Shown here: positions 19,201 through 32,649 of the stretch, one piece after another
Numbering within the stretch: position 1 is the first letter of the stretch
How the letters are laid out: each line of letters opens with the position of its first letter
NCBI GenBank assembly: GCA_014529385.2
Contig: CM043968.1
Coordinates: 27,109,013 to 27,173,012, forward strand
DNA from: Adiantum capillus-veneris
Lineage: Eukaryota; Streptophyta; Polypodiopsida; Polypodiales; Pteridaceae
Reading direction: 5' to 3'
Length of the DNA: 64,000 nt
Notes under the pieces: generated by a model
Database searches by the model: none
Seen by the model: only the letters and a program-made list of their open reading frames with translations
Told to the model about the DNA's origin: nothing
Translations under genes and position numbers: made by a program

Positions 19201-19626
19201 TTACCTCTGTCTTGAAATTAGGTTGTCCTCGACTATAGGGTAGAGAAGATAAAGCCTATTCATTAGTCCTTTTTCTAGCGGATAGAGGATCCCTATCTTA
19301 CCCTATGACATCGTTCCACAATGGATGACTAATCCATTTGGCGTTTGAGAGCCTAAGGCTGCCACAAGCATGTTTGCACATTAGTCCTATCAATCTTCCA
19401 TAATAGAGTGACAAGCTCTACTTGGTGTTTGGGGGACGTCGTCTCCGCAAACTTGATTCTAAGCATGTAAACTACTTAACATTTGTGCAGAATAGAGAAA
19501 AAGAGAGTCTTATAAGACAAAAACTTTGTTCATTTTAAACATTTGTACATTTGCTTACTCTAGGGAAGCATTGTAAGCATTGACAAGGTTTAGGTTATCC
19601 TTTAATTGTATGCCTTGCATCCATCT

Positions 19627-19790
19627 AGCATCTTCAAAAGGATAATTTTTAAACTTAATAAGATACCGTCATATAATCTTACCGCCTCTTAATACCTTGT
19701 ATTCATGTCGGAGAATGGACTCGGGATGCAACACCTCTTCTTGGTCCTCGATCTCTGATGGATCTTTGATAGTTGGTTCTTGAGGTGGCT
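19627..19790 (-). pseudogene. Chromodomain of the chromovirus integrase
   Basis: On the minus strand, VLHPESILRHEYKVLRGGKI is followed after a TGA at 19669-19671 by RYLIKFKNYPFEDARWM. This is the chromodomain pattern (aromatic cage plus W/Y-rich strand) at the integrase C-terminus of chromoviruses, which targets insertion by binding histone marks. The TGA replaces a CGA-type Arg. The domain is about 50 residues, the usual size. Confidence 0.85.
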
Positions 19791-20340
19791 CTCCTTTATA
19801 AGGCTTTAGTAGGCTCACATGAAAATCATTGTATATGAGCCAATGGATGGGCAACTTGAGTTAATAGGCCATCTCATTGATTGGTCTAAGAATTTGGAAG
19901 GGACCATAGTACCTTTTTGCTAACTTAGCATAGTACTTTTGGTGTCCTGTAGGATTCTTGCCCGTGGTGTGCCTTAATCGAGCCTTGGTAAATTTAAGTA
20001 AGACCCAATCGTTTTCTTTAAAGGCTTGGGCTCTTTTGTGCTTATTAGCAGCAGCCTTTTGCCTTTGCTATGGGACAGAGATAGCATCCTTAATCTTTTG
20101 GTGTCCTGTAGGATTCTTGCCCGTGGTGTGCCTTAATCGAGCCTTGGTAAATTTAAGTAAGACCCAATCATTTTCTTTAAAGGCTTGGGCTCTTTTGTGC
20201 TTATTAGCAGCAACCTTTTGCCTTTGCTATGAGATAGAGATAGCATCCTTAATCTTTTGGAAAGATTCTTGTAGGTCTCGGCTATACTCATCTACATCAA
20301 AGATCTTCCCGTGTACCTTAAGTAGCAGGAGACTTTTTTA
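19791..20340 (-). pseudogene. Chromovirus integrase C-terminal region with 159-bp tandem duplication
   Basis: The segment encoding KHKRAQAFKENDWVLLKFTK and RLRHTTGKNPTGHQK occurs twice. The repeats start at 19937 and 20096, a 159-bp period equal to 53 codons, and are nearly identical. KENDWVLL is the standard GDxVLL-type strand of gypsy integrase C-terminal domains. Each copy also has a stop in the ISx*QRQK stretch, so the frame was broken before duplication. The near identity shows the duplication is recent relative to the decay of the element. Confidence 0.8.
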
Positions 20341-20760
20341 TCTTCCCTCAATTACCTCGAAAGGTGCTTTTCCTGTGGAAGTATGTACAATGTTATTGTA
20401 GGCATACTCCACTAAGGGTAAGTACTTCTCCCATTGGGACCTTTGATCTACTTCTGTTACATAGGCTTTTAGTAGATCAAGAATTGTTAGGTTAGCTATT
20501 TCACTTTGGCCATCCGTTTGGGGATGATAGGCCAAAGAGAAATTTAGCATTGTCCCTAAATTCTCAAAGAGACCCTTCTAGAAATTATTGGTCATTCTAG
20601 GATCTCTATCCGACACTATGGACATTGGCAAGCCAATGGTACTTGAAGATTTTGATATGAAGAGGGTTGCCATTTGATGGGCTTTGATAGTCTTTTTGAC
20701 AGGTATAAAATGAGCTTGTTTGCTAAACCTGTCTACTATCATCCATATTCCCGTATTCCC
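20338..20760 (-). pseudogene. Chromovirus integrase core, fused to protease remnant
   Basis: Minus-strand sequence reads GIWMIVDRFSKQAHFIPVKK, IGLPMSIVSDRDPRMTNNF (second catalytic Asp), then after a stop FSLAYHPQTDGQSEIANLT (catalytic Glu in the DGQSE motif) and YAYNNIVHTSTGKAPFEVIEG. These are diagnostic of chromovirus integrases. The first catalytic Asp region is lost at the junction with upstream protease-linker sequence (AANVKFLERKIY), which directly abuts. RT, RNase H and the zinc domain are absent. Confidence 0.87.
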
Positions 20761-20803
20761 GTAGATTTTCCTTTCAAGGAATTTAACATTGGCAGCCATG
20801 CAA

Positions 20804-21480
20804 TCAAACCATGGTGCCCCTAGGATTACATCCTCGTGCTTGAGAGGAGAGATAAAGAAGTCCTCTTTGTCCCACATAGCTTTGGACATGGAGCCTCAAT
20901 TTCCCAATTAAGGGAGTGGATGAAGCTTCTTGCCCCTTGAAAGCACCATCTGCGGGTAGGACATCTCCCATCTCATAGGCTTGGATGCCTAGCTTGGTGG
21001 CCAACTCTATGGATATGAAATTGTGAGTAGACACAGGGTCAAAGAGAATAAAGGAATCATGTTCTCTTACCTTTCCCCAAGCATGGCATAGAGGAGATCC
21101 TTTGTGGTGAGCTTCCTCTTCTTGGATTTCGACCAAGGTAGCTCTAGGAGGCTCATGGCGGGTGTTCTTTTGGGGACAAGCACGGTACACATGCCCTTGC
21201 TCGACGCACTTGAAACAGCGGTTATCCTTGCGATAACGCTCAAGCTCTTCAGGAGACAGTTTGTGTTTGCCTTTGTAAACTCCCTTCTCCTTAGTTTTGT
21301 TGTTATTGGAATTGCCCTTAGGAGGCTTTTGGACATTGTCCTTCCTGTTAGGCTCATTGGAACCCTAGTTTTCCGTGGGCTTAAGATTTCTCTTAGCCCC
21401 TGTTTGGAAATTGATTCGTGAAGCCACCATAGTATGGTGTATAACAGCAGATATGGAAAGTGGTCTTTGAGAGTTGACAT
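20804..21480 (-). pseudogene. Chromovirus Gag zinc knuckle and protease
   Basis: The minus strand encodes a CCHC zinc knuckle (NRCFKCVEQGHVYRACP, C-x2-C-x4-H-x4-C, at about 21174-21226). It is followed by a retropepsin with FILFDPVSTHNFIS (D-P-V-S-T where D-x-G-S-T is expected, so the active-site Gly is changed) and IELATKLGI. EDVILGAPWF marks the end of the domain. Frames change around 21180 and 20900. The knuckle packages RNA and the protease matures the polyprotein in intact relatives. Confidence 0.85.
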
Positions 21481-21585
21481 ACTCCACTATTTCTTCAGTT
21501 AAGCCCGCACAAAATTGTTGTTTTTGCTCTCCAAAATCCATCTTTTTGAAGACAATGGCTTTGAGATGTAAGTCCCAAAACTTGT

Positions 21586-22618
21586 CTACATATTTATGAA
21601 TGGATTTGTAGGGAGAGATCTTCCAGCTTTGTCATTCGGTGGGTACTTTGTCTTTGGCATCGGTGGCCAAAAATGCTTCATGATGGAAGCTCTTAAAGCT
21701 TTCCATGTTTGTGGAGCTTCACCGTTGGCCCGTAGGCTAAACCACCATTGCCTGGCGAACTTTTGAAAGTGCATAGCTACATGGTGTAGCTTAGAGGACT
21801 CCGTGAAGCCCTCATCTCCAAACGCCACATCAAATTGTTAGATGAAAGCCAAGACTTTGTCCGTAGCACCAAAGGTGCCATTGTAGGTAAGGAAAGAGAT
21901 GCTCTTTCCTCCCTCTTTGAACTTCTTGAGCTTGGACGACCTCTTCCACGCGGCATAGGATTTCCTATGGCCTCTTCTTTTTTATGGTTCAAAAGTTGCA
22001 CCATCGCTTTCTTTTTCTTGCCTTGGTCTTCCTTGTCGGCACCATCACTTTCTTCATAAGCGGAAGAGGATGAAGAAGATGGAGAAGAGGGTGACCTCTT
22101 TCTCGCCTTTTTATTTCTCTTGTTTTCTATCATCCCTCTTTGAATTATAGTGTGGAGAAGTGTGCCATGGTCTTCTCCGTTTAGGAGGTGATGGAGAGTG
22201 TTTTGCCCCCCGACTTTGTGGAGCCATATCCGCCGAGGTGGCAAGAGACTCACTTCTTTCTCATTCTTATGGTGGGGGCTCTTTGAGTTCTCCTTTGGGA
22301 AGAAGATGCGTCATCAAGAAGAAAATTTTTGAGCCCTTCGTATGGATCCTCTTCTTCTTCCCAAATCAGAGAGAGGCCTCTTTTGGAAGTCTCACAAGGA
22401 GGCTTCCTAGGTACTCTCTCTTCATGGTGGGGAGGTTGGAGAATCCCATGAGCACGAAGCTGCCGTTGCACTTCAGTTTGGAGGGATGGATTACCCATGG
22501 CTTGTTGAAGCCTAGTAACAAGGTAGTTAACAAGCATAGGGGCATCATTAGTGGTCTCCTCATTAGCAAAATCAAAGCTATCAAGATTAATTTCACTCTC
22601 TTTACTATTGTCAGCCAT
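21586..22618 (-). pseudogene. Chromovirus gag
   Basis: Starts MADNSKESEINLDSFDFANE on the minus strand, runs through a charged/Ser-rich region (KRSPSSPSSSSSSAYEESDG) and reaches the gag core (HHVAMHFQKFARQWWFSLRA, TWKALRASIMKHF). Two frame changes (near 22250 and 21800) break it. A-W-W and a M..F helix after the second Trp match the Retrotrans_gag domain. It lies downstream of the PBS-like site by about 400 bp, as expected. Confidence 0.83.
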
Positions 22619-23021
22619 TCTAACAACTTTTATGTGTAAACTTTTCTAGGTATACTTTGGCACTTCAAGCCCTAGTTGCTACTCCTCTTTACCCCTTTAG
22701 AAAAGCACTCAAGCTACTGTACCCATGGCTTAAATACCATTAATTGCAAGGAATAGAAAAGAGGGTCTTTCAACACCAAAACAACACCGACTCGTGTCAA
22801 GCTTCTAATAGCTCAATAGTGGTTAAGCCGTAGGCAAGCCCCGTAGGACTCCACTATTAAGACCATAGCTCTCGACGGTGATGCCCCATTATTTGCAGGA
22901 AGGCAAGCGCACTGCAAGGCTGAAAAATCCATATTCTACTTACTCAATTGCAATTAATAATACCAACCATTTATAGCTAGCTTCAGGACCTCCCTTCTTG
23001 AGCAAGAAAGAGAAACCTTGT

Positions 23022-23033
23022 GCTTTGATGCCA
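23022..23033 (-). promoter_or_regulatory. Primer-binding-site-like sequence of chromovirus
   Basis: In element orientation TGGCATCAAAGC begins two bases after the LTR end TACA. It differs by two bases from the usual plant initiator-Met tRNA PBS TGGTATCAGAGC. Both differences are transitions, in line with decay. Its position fixes the 5' LTR inner end at 23035. Confidence 0.65.
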
Positions 23034-23034
23034 A

Positions 23035-24476
23035 TGTAAACATTTAATGGCCTAGTAACTTGTGTGTAGCAGAAAATAGCATGAACATAGTGAGCATTTC
23101 ATTAGAATAGATTCCTAATGAGCATAACAAGAGTGCTTGGGTAAAGAGAGCAACAAAAAGCATAACACCTAGTTAGATAGGCATGAACAATACTTCAAAA
23201 GAGAGAGAAATTAAGCTATTGACAACAGTTGAGGACCGGATTTACATGGAGACGGTCCCCTCTCCAAAAGGCTTTGTATTATAGGTTTCACCCATCAAGG
23301 GAGACATTTTACAATACAATTCTTTGCATTCCTTCAATAACTAGCTAGTGCAATGAAGGTGGAAGCTTCAAGCACTAAGCAAACACTTATAAAACACAAC
23401 ATCAATTCCCTCACGGTCTCAGACCCAAGACCTCACACACCTTCGAAGATGGTGAGAGCTAGCGGGGTATGAGAGTAGATTGAGAGGAAGAAGGAGTAGT
23501 ATTACGAGAAAGAAGTATATCTCCTCACTTAATCACTCATAATAGCTTAGCATAGCTTAGTAATTAGCATGGTAGAGGAGATGAGCATGCATTGAAGATT
23601 GGCTCTTGGTTGGATTTGCATCACAAAGCCAAGAGTTGTTGGTGTAGGCCTCCCTTCTCACAAGCTTGGAGTAGGTGATGAGCTTTCCATTAAAGCTTGA
23701 GAAGGAGAGAGAGAGTCTTCCTGCTTCACCCATGAGATTGTGTGTGTGTGTGTGTGTGATAATGCCTTGTCAAAATCAGCCCCCTCTCTCTCTCTTGGTC
23801 GACCCCTCATGCAAATTACTCATGCCGACACCACCCCATTGGACCTCTCCAAGCTTAGCCAATGAAAATTGAGAAGCATAAGTGATAGCCTTGTGATATG
23901 TGTCTCCCTTTCCCCTTTTGTGAGAGATTTAGATAATTAAATAATGCAACTAAACTCTCATTGGATCCCTTTCTCTTCTGGCCAATAGGAATCAGGCAAG
24001 CCATTGGGCTGCTGAATGCTCATTGGACCCCTTGGGAGACTGTCCAATAGTCTTCTAGAGAGCTTAATTCTTATTGGTTCTTTTATTAAGTGTTTTTAAA
24101 TGAATTAAACTAGATTTGCTCTAGCCTAATTCTCATTGGTCCACCTCTATGGCCATCCAATAGGATTTGAGTGCACCTTGTGGGCAATTGGCCTAAGGAG
24201 CTGACATGTGTCCATTATGCCCTTTGTGTAAAGGGAATCCTTTGAGTGTGTGTGTGTTCTCTCACAAGCTTCTCTCTCTTCTCCTACCTTTAGTGCTCCA
24301 CCCCTCCTCTTTAGGAGTCATGAAGACTTTTTGGCACACTCACTAAGCATCCAATTTAACTAAGCTTGACCATTGGACACAACCTTTGAATTTTAGAACC
24401 TTAGCATTTTGGAAGTCTTAATGGGCTGAACCTTAGGGTCTTTAAAGCCCATTGTTGAACATTGCTCTTTTGCAGA

Positions 24477-24510
<34 letters not shown>

Positions 24511-24668
24511 TTTTGGATCCCTATTTTCCCTCCTTTGGTTCCCTACTATGGCCGGTCTGCCAGCTGAACCAATATTCTAGCTTTTCTCCCCTGGTACTTC
24601 CCCATATTAAATGATCAGTTTAACATGAGAAAATTATTTAGGAGAATTAGATATTAGTTATTATGACA
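23035..24668 (-). repeat. 5' LTR of chromovirus (1,634 bp)
   Basis: In element orientation begins TGTCATAATAACTAATATC and ends GTTTACA, next to the PBS-like site. It contains a 32-residue C run at 24479-24510 (9 in the 3' LTR) and a GT microsatellite at about 23740. The segment 23172-23386 is absent from the 3' LTR but present, diverged, in the solo LTR near 17040-17170, so the 3' LTR suffered the deletion. Confidence 0.87.
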
Positions 24669-24960
24669 CAAGTAATCTAGGGTACCTAGATTATTTCACA
24701 AACTAGAAAGCAACCCCCCTCTTTGTGATTTTGTTACCTATAGGTAATCTAGGGTACCCTAAATTACTTCACAAACCAGAAAGCAACCCCCCTCTTTGTG
24801 ATTTTGGTAACTACAAGTAATATGTACCCTAGATTGCTTCACAAACAAGAAAGCGACCCCCTTTTTTGTGATTCTAGTACCTACAGGTAATCTAGATTAC
24901 TTCACTAACAAGAGAACAATTAGATGTCAAGTAGATTAGGGTGTCAAGTAGATTTGGGTG
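24669..24960. repeat. Palindromic minisatellite, right part
   Basis: Continues the 17.5-17.86 kb array: palindromic cores at about 24671, 24742, 24818 and 24886, with a spacer containing AAAGCAACCCCCCTCTTTGTG repeated three times. The cores here are more degenerate than on the left. Confidence 0.75.
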
Positions 24961-27703
24961 AAGAAGATTGTGATAAAGTAACGTGAGACATCTTGCCTTA
25001 ATATTTTCCACGCGCGATTTTTATTAGTGTTCTTCATTTCAATCTTGGTGTACATGAGCTCTAATACTTTGTGGGAGGGTGAGCTATTTACGTGAGAGGT
25101 AATTTGCGGTAGGAGCTTTGCTACATTTAGAGCTACTTGGAGTGTGAGCCACTCGATCGTACTTTGCTACGTACACATGACAAAGAGAGAAACCTTCATA
25201 TCTATTAATCTTTTTCGTGCTTACAAATCATCACTAACACAAAGGTTAGCCGTATCATTAACACCAAAGTAATTGCATTTGACACTAATGAACCAACATT
25301 GACACCAAAGCAAGAAAAAATTGCTTCCAATGCTTGGGCAACTGACACGTATTGGCATACCTACAAAGCATTACTAACACCAAAGTAAGCCGCATTTAAC
25401 TCCGATGCTTGGGCAAATAGCAACATCTGATTCAAATTAAACCCATATGTGCTTACATATACCGAATCAAAACTAAGCAAAACTACCACCATCATATGTG
25501 GCAAAGACTTTCTCTTGTTGTGCATGTGACAAACTTGCATCAAAAATAGATATCTCGGATCAAAGCAAAGTCAATCTCCCTTTGCTACTCCATTCACGAG
25601 ACACTTGAATACTTTCAATTTCCACACCATCATGAGAGAACCAATCTTTGGAAGCTATTCAAAGTTACAACATGCCAAAAGAGGAAAACACATTACGACT
25701 TGAAACACACCAACATAGCACTTTTGAGTATATGTAAATAGTTTTAAAAACATACCCATTTTCGTGGTTTCTTTTGCATAAGTGCGCCATCGATAAAATT
25801 TAACACGATAATCATTGTGTAATACCCACAATCGGTATTATTAGGTTGTTTTGGCATCTAGGACCAAAAGTATACTTCGATATTTAAGCCAAATGCGAGT
25901 CCTCGTCAAAATCTTTGATAATTTAACTACTCAAACCAGCATACCTCGATGGAATCGTAGTAGCAAAGATTTTTCGAATCTTCTAGCTCTACCTTCACAT
26001 GGGAACGGGAACAAAATCAAGAGAAATGTTGCAACACCCTAACAATCAATATAGAAACACGCTTCACTAAAATTTATCAAAAAAGTTATATAACATCTCA
26101 TTAACAAAGCACACTACCACAAGAACTCTTGGAAGAACTTTGTCATTAGGCCCATATTCATGGAATCAAAAAAGAGAATCGATGACTGGTTTGGACTTAA
26201 CCCACTTAGACGCCGGATATGTGCATTGTAAAATACGAAGAGAGTCCAATGGAATCTACAAAAAAACCAAGCAACACTTGTCAACCAAAACATCTTTATG
26301 ATATGAAAATGGTAATGTTGAGTTGCTGAAATAAGATACATACTCATGAACTAGGGGAAAGAAGGTGAGCATAGTACCGCTGAGATCTTTTCTTCCAAAA
26401 TAATTAGTGAATCTCTTCGTATTGGCCTTTGAATTTTTCAATACAAAGGCATACCACAAACTATTGACAAAGTGAATCTACTCTAAGATTTCAGGTGCAA
26501 GAGTATTCTCCTTCCACCTTTAATACATTCACGGATAGTGCACCTCATTATAGAACTACATGCACTTTCATAATACACACTTGCACAATGAAATTTATAC
26601 TCACATTAAATATAGATTCATTAAATTGCTAGAAGCGTCACATTGTAGGAGATCATTCACAAGCTCCATGGGGTAGTCCACATTAAGACCAATCTTTTTG
26701 AATGAACGTGACACACTAACCCCTCTTGTAAGCTACACAAAAAATAAAACACTTACTCATTACTTTTTTATTGAACAAGAACACATAATCCAAGCATGGA
26801 ATATGTACCTCTCAAGAACTGCATCCACATGTTTACTAGTTGAACTTTTATAATTGATCTTTTGGGTACCCACATCGATGAAGATTGATCTTGAGTTGCT
26901 ACTATCCGGACACGTGATGTTTATGGGAGAGTGTACCACATTTGAAGCTCCTAACTTAGGCTTCATACCAACGGAGTCATATCCTAACTCTCTAATACAA
27001 GTCGACTTCAATAAGAGCAAAAAATTTAAACTAACCTGACGTATTTGATCAAATCCTTCATCTTTTCTTCCATCAAAGAAACGCGATGTGGCATGCCATC
27101 TTCCCATAGCTTCATTTCGGTTTCCATGTAGGCTTGGAACCATGTGTCTTATGAGAGATCCTCCTTGTCATGCACTTTGTCCCAGCAAAGGGGAGCTCTC
27201 TCCTCAAGATCTTTCCTATGTTTTTTGTGAGCATTATTTAATGTAACTTCAATGTTGTTGAAATGTATCTCAGATTGTCGTAAGACCCATTGATGGGCAT
27301 TGCTTGACCTACATGAAGCCTTAGGCCACCGTGACAAACCTTTTGGAATGTCCACATGGATACCATGAACACTTGAAGGTATCGCACCATGTCCATTAGC
27401 TTTTCAAAGGCGTATTTCTTGTTTGGACATGTCTATGAAGAGCGAAAATAATGTACGACCTCGTTATCTCGATCACACTTCACCTCAATGTATGGCTCAT
27501 TCACCTGCAGTAGCGATGAGATAGAAATGGCAAATTGCTTAAGATTACCAAATACCTAAGATGCGAATGCATGGCCTAAGAAATCAACAAATGCCCCTTA
27601 TGTGAGGAACGGTTTACTAAAATGGTCATGTTGATCCAAAGGAAATGACATCCAATACACAGATCCACACTCAATTGTTTGCAAAAGAGAGTACCCTCTT
27701 TTC

Positions 27704-27763
<60 letters not shown>

Positions 27764-28160
27764 TCAATTCTTTCAATTATACAACCATAACCTTATTTGA
27801 ATGCCACTTCTTCTAATGCATAACACGCATACATGCACATCCATCCTCATTTGTGGTGGAGACCCCTCTTAAAACAAATTAAGTATCAAACACATAACCC
27901 AAAATCAGATGGCCTTCCGTATTCCCATCCCTATTCATGTAAATCCACATATATCTTCACTTCATACATATGCCTATATACTCCAAATTGATACTTAGTA
28001 CACCTATACATTGAGGCCGATAGCAAAATGTTCAATAATGAAAGCAAAGACAACCTAACTTAAACCCACCGACACAGGCGTTCAAGTGAACAATAGGGGC
28101 TCATCAATGCCATATCGAGTGTGCCATTAAATAAGTTTTTATTCATTAAATAATCCTGCA
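24961..28160. other. No recognisable gene
   Basis: AT-rich sequence with scattered short open frames on both strands. A minus-strand stretch at about 26760-27500 has longer frames with some coding-like texture (WDKVHDKEDLS, FEKLMDMVRYLQ), but it is broken repeatedly and matches no family I recognise. It may be an old transposon or gene relic. A GA microsatellite sits at 27708-27759. Confidence 0.4.
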
Positions 28161-28189
28161 TTCTCATTCACGAAATGGACTTAAGTTAG

Positions 28190-28435
28190 CAAGGTTTTCG
28201 AGTGATGCCCAACTCAGAAGGCAAGATACCCACGAGGAGGTTTCCATGCAAGGATTAGCTCCTCCAGCCTTTGCACATTCCCTATTTGCTATGGCAATTG
28301 ATCGGAGATGGCATTGAAACTGAGATCGAGATGCTTCAGGCTCTTCAATTCCCAAACCCCCATAGAGATATTGCCCTTAAGGTTCATGTTGGCCAAAGAG
28401 AGAGAAGTGACTCTGCCATTTGTGCACACATCCAT
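28190..28435 (-). pseudogene. LRR receptor-like kinase N-terminal fragment
   Basis: The minus strand reads CTNGRVTSLSLANMNLKGNI, then WELKSLKHLDLSFNAISDQL, a TAG stop, QIGNVQRLEELIL and a frame break. C-x-N-G-RVTSL-L is the end of the plant LRRNT_2 cap, and the following L-x-x-L-x-L-x-x-N-x-x motifs are leucine-rich repeats. No kinase domain or signal peptide is nearby. Only about 75 codons remain, so this is a gene fragment. Confidence 0.7.
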
Positions 28436-28975
28436 AATCATGCTCTCAAAGACAAGCAACTAAGCATTCCTCTCTCTCTCTCTCTCTCTAATCTACAATG
28501 GAAGCGAAGCGCAGCTACCTCATGGTTTACAGAACCGGTTGGCTCTGTCGAATGTCTGCTTCATCTCTCGGTTGCCAAACTTTCGCTTTAATAGCCTATA
28601 TCGATTGTGGCATGGAAGCCTCATCCGATTGCTCTCTCTCCACTGGATGTACCTGCTGCTGAAGATGTGCTTCAATCAGGTCCTTGGACTGAGGCTCTCG
28701 AGCCTCATCTGACTCCTCTTGCTCGGCTTCATGCAGTTGCTCCCTTGGCCCCACCTCTCTAGCTTCACAGCCCTCCCCAATTGCTAGCCACATGCAGCAG
28801 GTAGACCCAACGAGAGTCCGTTCTCTCTCGCGCTTCCTCCCCCTCCCTCTACCCACACAGACAAGCATGCCGAAAAAGGTGGACCAACTTAATTTTAGAC
28901 CTCCAGCCATCGACGACCCTGATTGCTCGAAGCACCAAGGGCTTTGATCCCATCCCATGCCGCCCGGGGTGGGAT

Positions 28976-29170
28976 GGGATCATTTGGTGTTCACTTGGAG
29001 ATCACTTTGGTATGGTTGGGGTCACACAGTGATCATTTTGGAATAGGTAGATTCACAAGGTGATTACGTCTCAATTGGGAATCCCACGGAGATCACTTGA
29101 TGTTCACTTTGAGTGTCCTTGCGGTTCACTTCGATTGTGATCACACGACGATCATTTGGGGATTAAACCG
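28976..29170 (+). repeat. Clustered GATCACTT/GTGATC motifs upstream of aminotransferase gene
   Basis: Between 28976 and 29165 the sequence repeats short near-palindromic GATCAC/GTGATC boxes (GGAGATCACTTTGG, CAGTGATCATTTTGG, GGAGATCACTTGATG, TGTGATCACACGACGATCAT) at 25-40 bp intervals. They lie 480-670 bp before the start codon. They may be a decayed minisatellite or binding sites, and no function can be assigned. A C run (about 29227-29238) separates them from the likely 5' UTR. Confidence 0.5.
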
Positions 29171-29238
29171 CCATTGAACGGTGCAAAACCAATCCCGCCG
29201 CCCCTAGGCACCAAATAATCACGAGCCCCCCCCCCCCC

Positions 29239-29646
29239 AACCAAAAGTTTGCAGGAAGCGTGAGCATCGCACGAGGAGAAAGCCTAGCCTATGCCACGTT
29301 CATGAAAAGGGCTCACAACCTTCACAAGAAATTTTCCTCCTCATCACTACGCAGGGTCTCGGAGAGAGTGCCTTTACATCCCGTCTTCATCTCGGTCATC
29401 CTTCCCTTTGTCTTCTTCGTATTTGCTTTCTCCGCAGCTCCATCTCCGTAAGGAATCTTCTTCCTTCCTCTGCTTGTCTATTTTGTTGGCTCGTATATGC
29501 TTGCATGCAATCACGGTCTTTCTTCACCGTGTTTTTCTGATTTTCTCTGCATGCGTTTCCATTACCGACCGTTTGGACTGCTTGAAATTTTCTGTGCAGG
29601 CCGTCCTCATCCCGATCTGTTGCCTCTTTGAACGTTTTCGGCATCC
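29239..29646 (+). promoter_or_regulatory. Probable 5' UTR/core promoter of aminotransferase gene
   Basis: C/T-rich sequence typical of plant leaders precedes the start codon. An upstream open frame of 63 codons (29260-29451) lies in it and could reduce translation if transcribed. No clear TATA box is seen. The transcript start is not determinable. Confidence 0.4.
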
Positions 29647-32487
<2,841 letters not shown>

Positions 32488-32598
32488 AGTATGCAACAGG
32501 GGTCAGTGAAAGAAGTCCACAACATTTTTTCTTTGCGGGAGAAGGTCCTGATCTTGAGAAGATAATTCATGTAGAAGGTTTGCATTCTGTCATTCATC

Positions 32599-32604
32599 AA
32601 TAAA
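32599..32604 (+). terminator. Polyadenylation signal of aminotransferase gene
   Basis: AATAAA 112 nt after the stop codon, a usual distance for a plant near-upstream element. Other AT-rich elements follow, so alternative sites are possible. Confidence 0.5.
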
Positions 32605-32649
32605 GGATCTCAAAGAACATACAACAGTCAGCTTTTAGCTGGCTTTCGA

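Larger units (their letters stand above)
17863..24668 (-). mobile_element. Non-autonomous chromovirus (Ty3/gypsy), RT and RNase H deleted
   Basis: A complete-looking element on the minus strand: 5' LTR 23035-24668, PBS-like site, gag, zinc knuckle, protease, integrase core, chromodomain, 3' LTR 17863-19200. RT, RNase H and the integrase zinc domain are missing. It splits a palindromic minisatellite. The short flanks CAGGTA (17857-17862) and CAAGTA (24669-24674) look like a target duplication. However, the 3' LTR lacks the last ~57 bp of the 5' LTR, so this similarity may only reflect the array. Confidence 0.88.

Noticed and set aside
17857-24674. CAGGTA/CAAGTA as a genuine target-site duplication of the chromovirus
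   Set aside because: The 3' LTR is missing its last ~57 bp, and CAGGTA-like words recur throughout the flanking array, so the match is probably accidental.
26760-27355. Minus-strand frames at 26.7-27.4 kb as a gene
   Set aside because: Repeatedly broken, no motif or family recognised; listed only as unassigned sequence.
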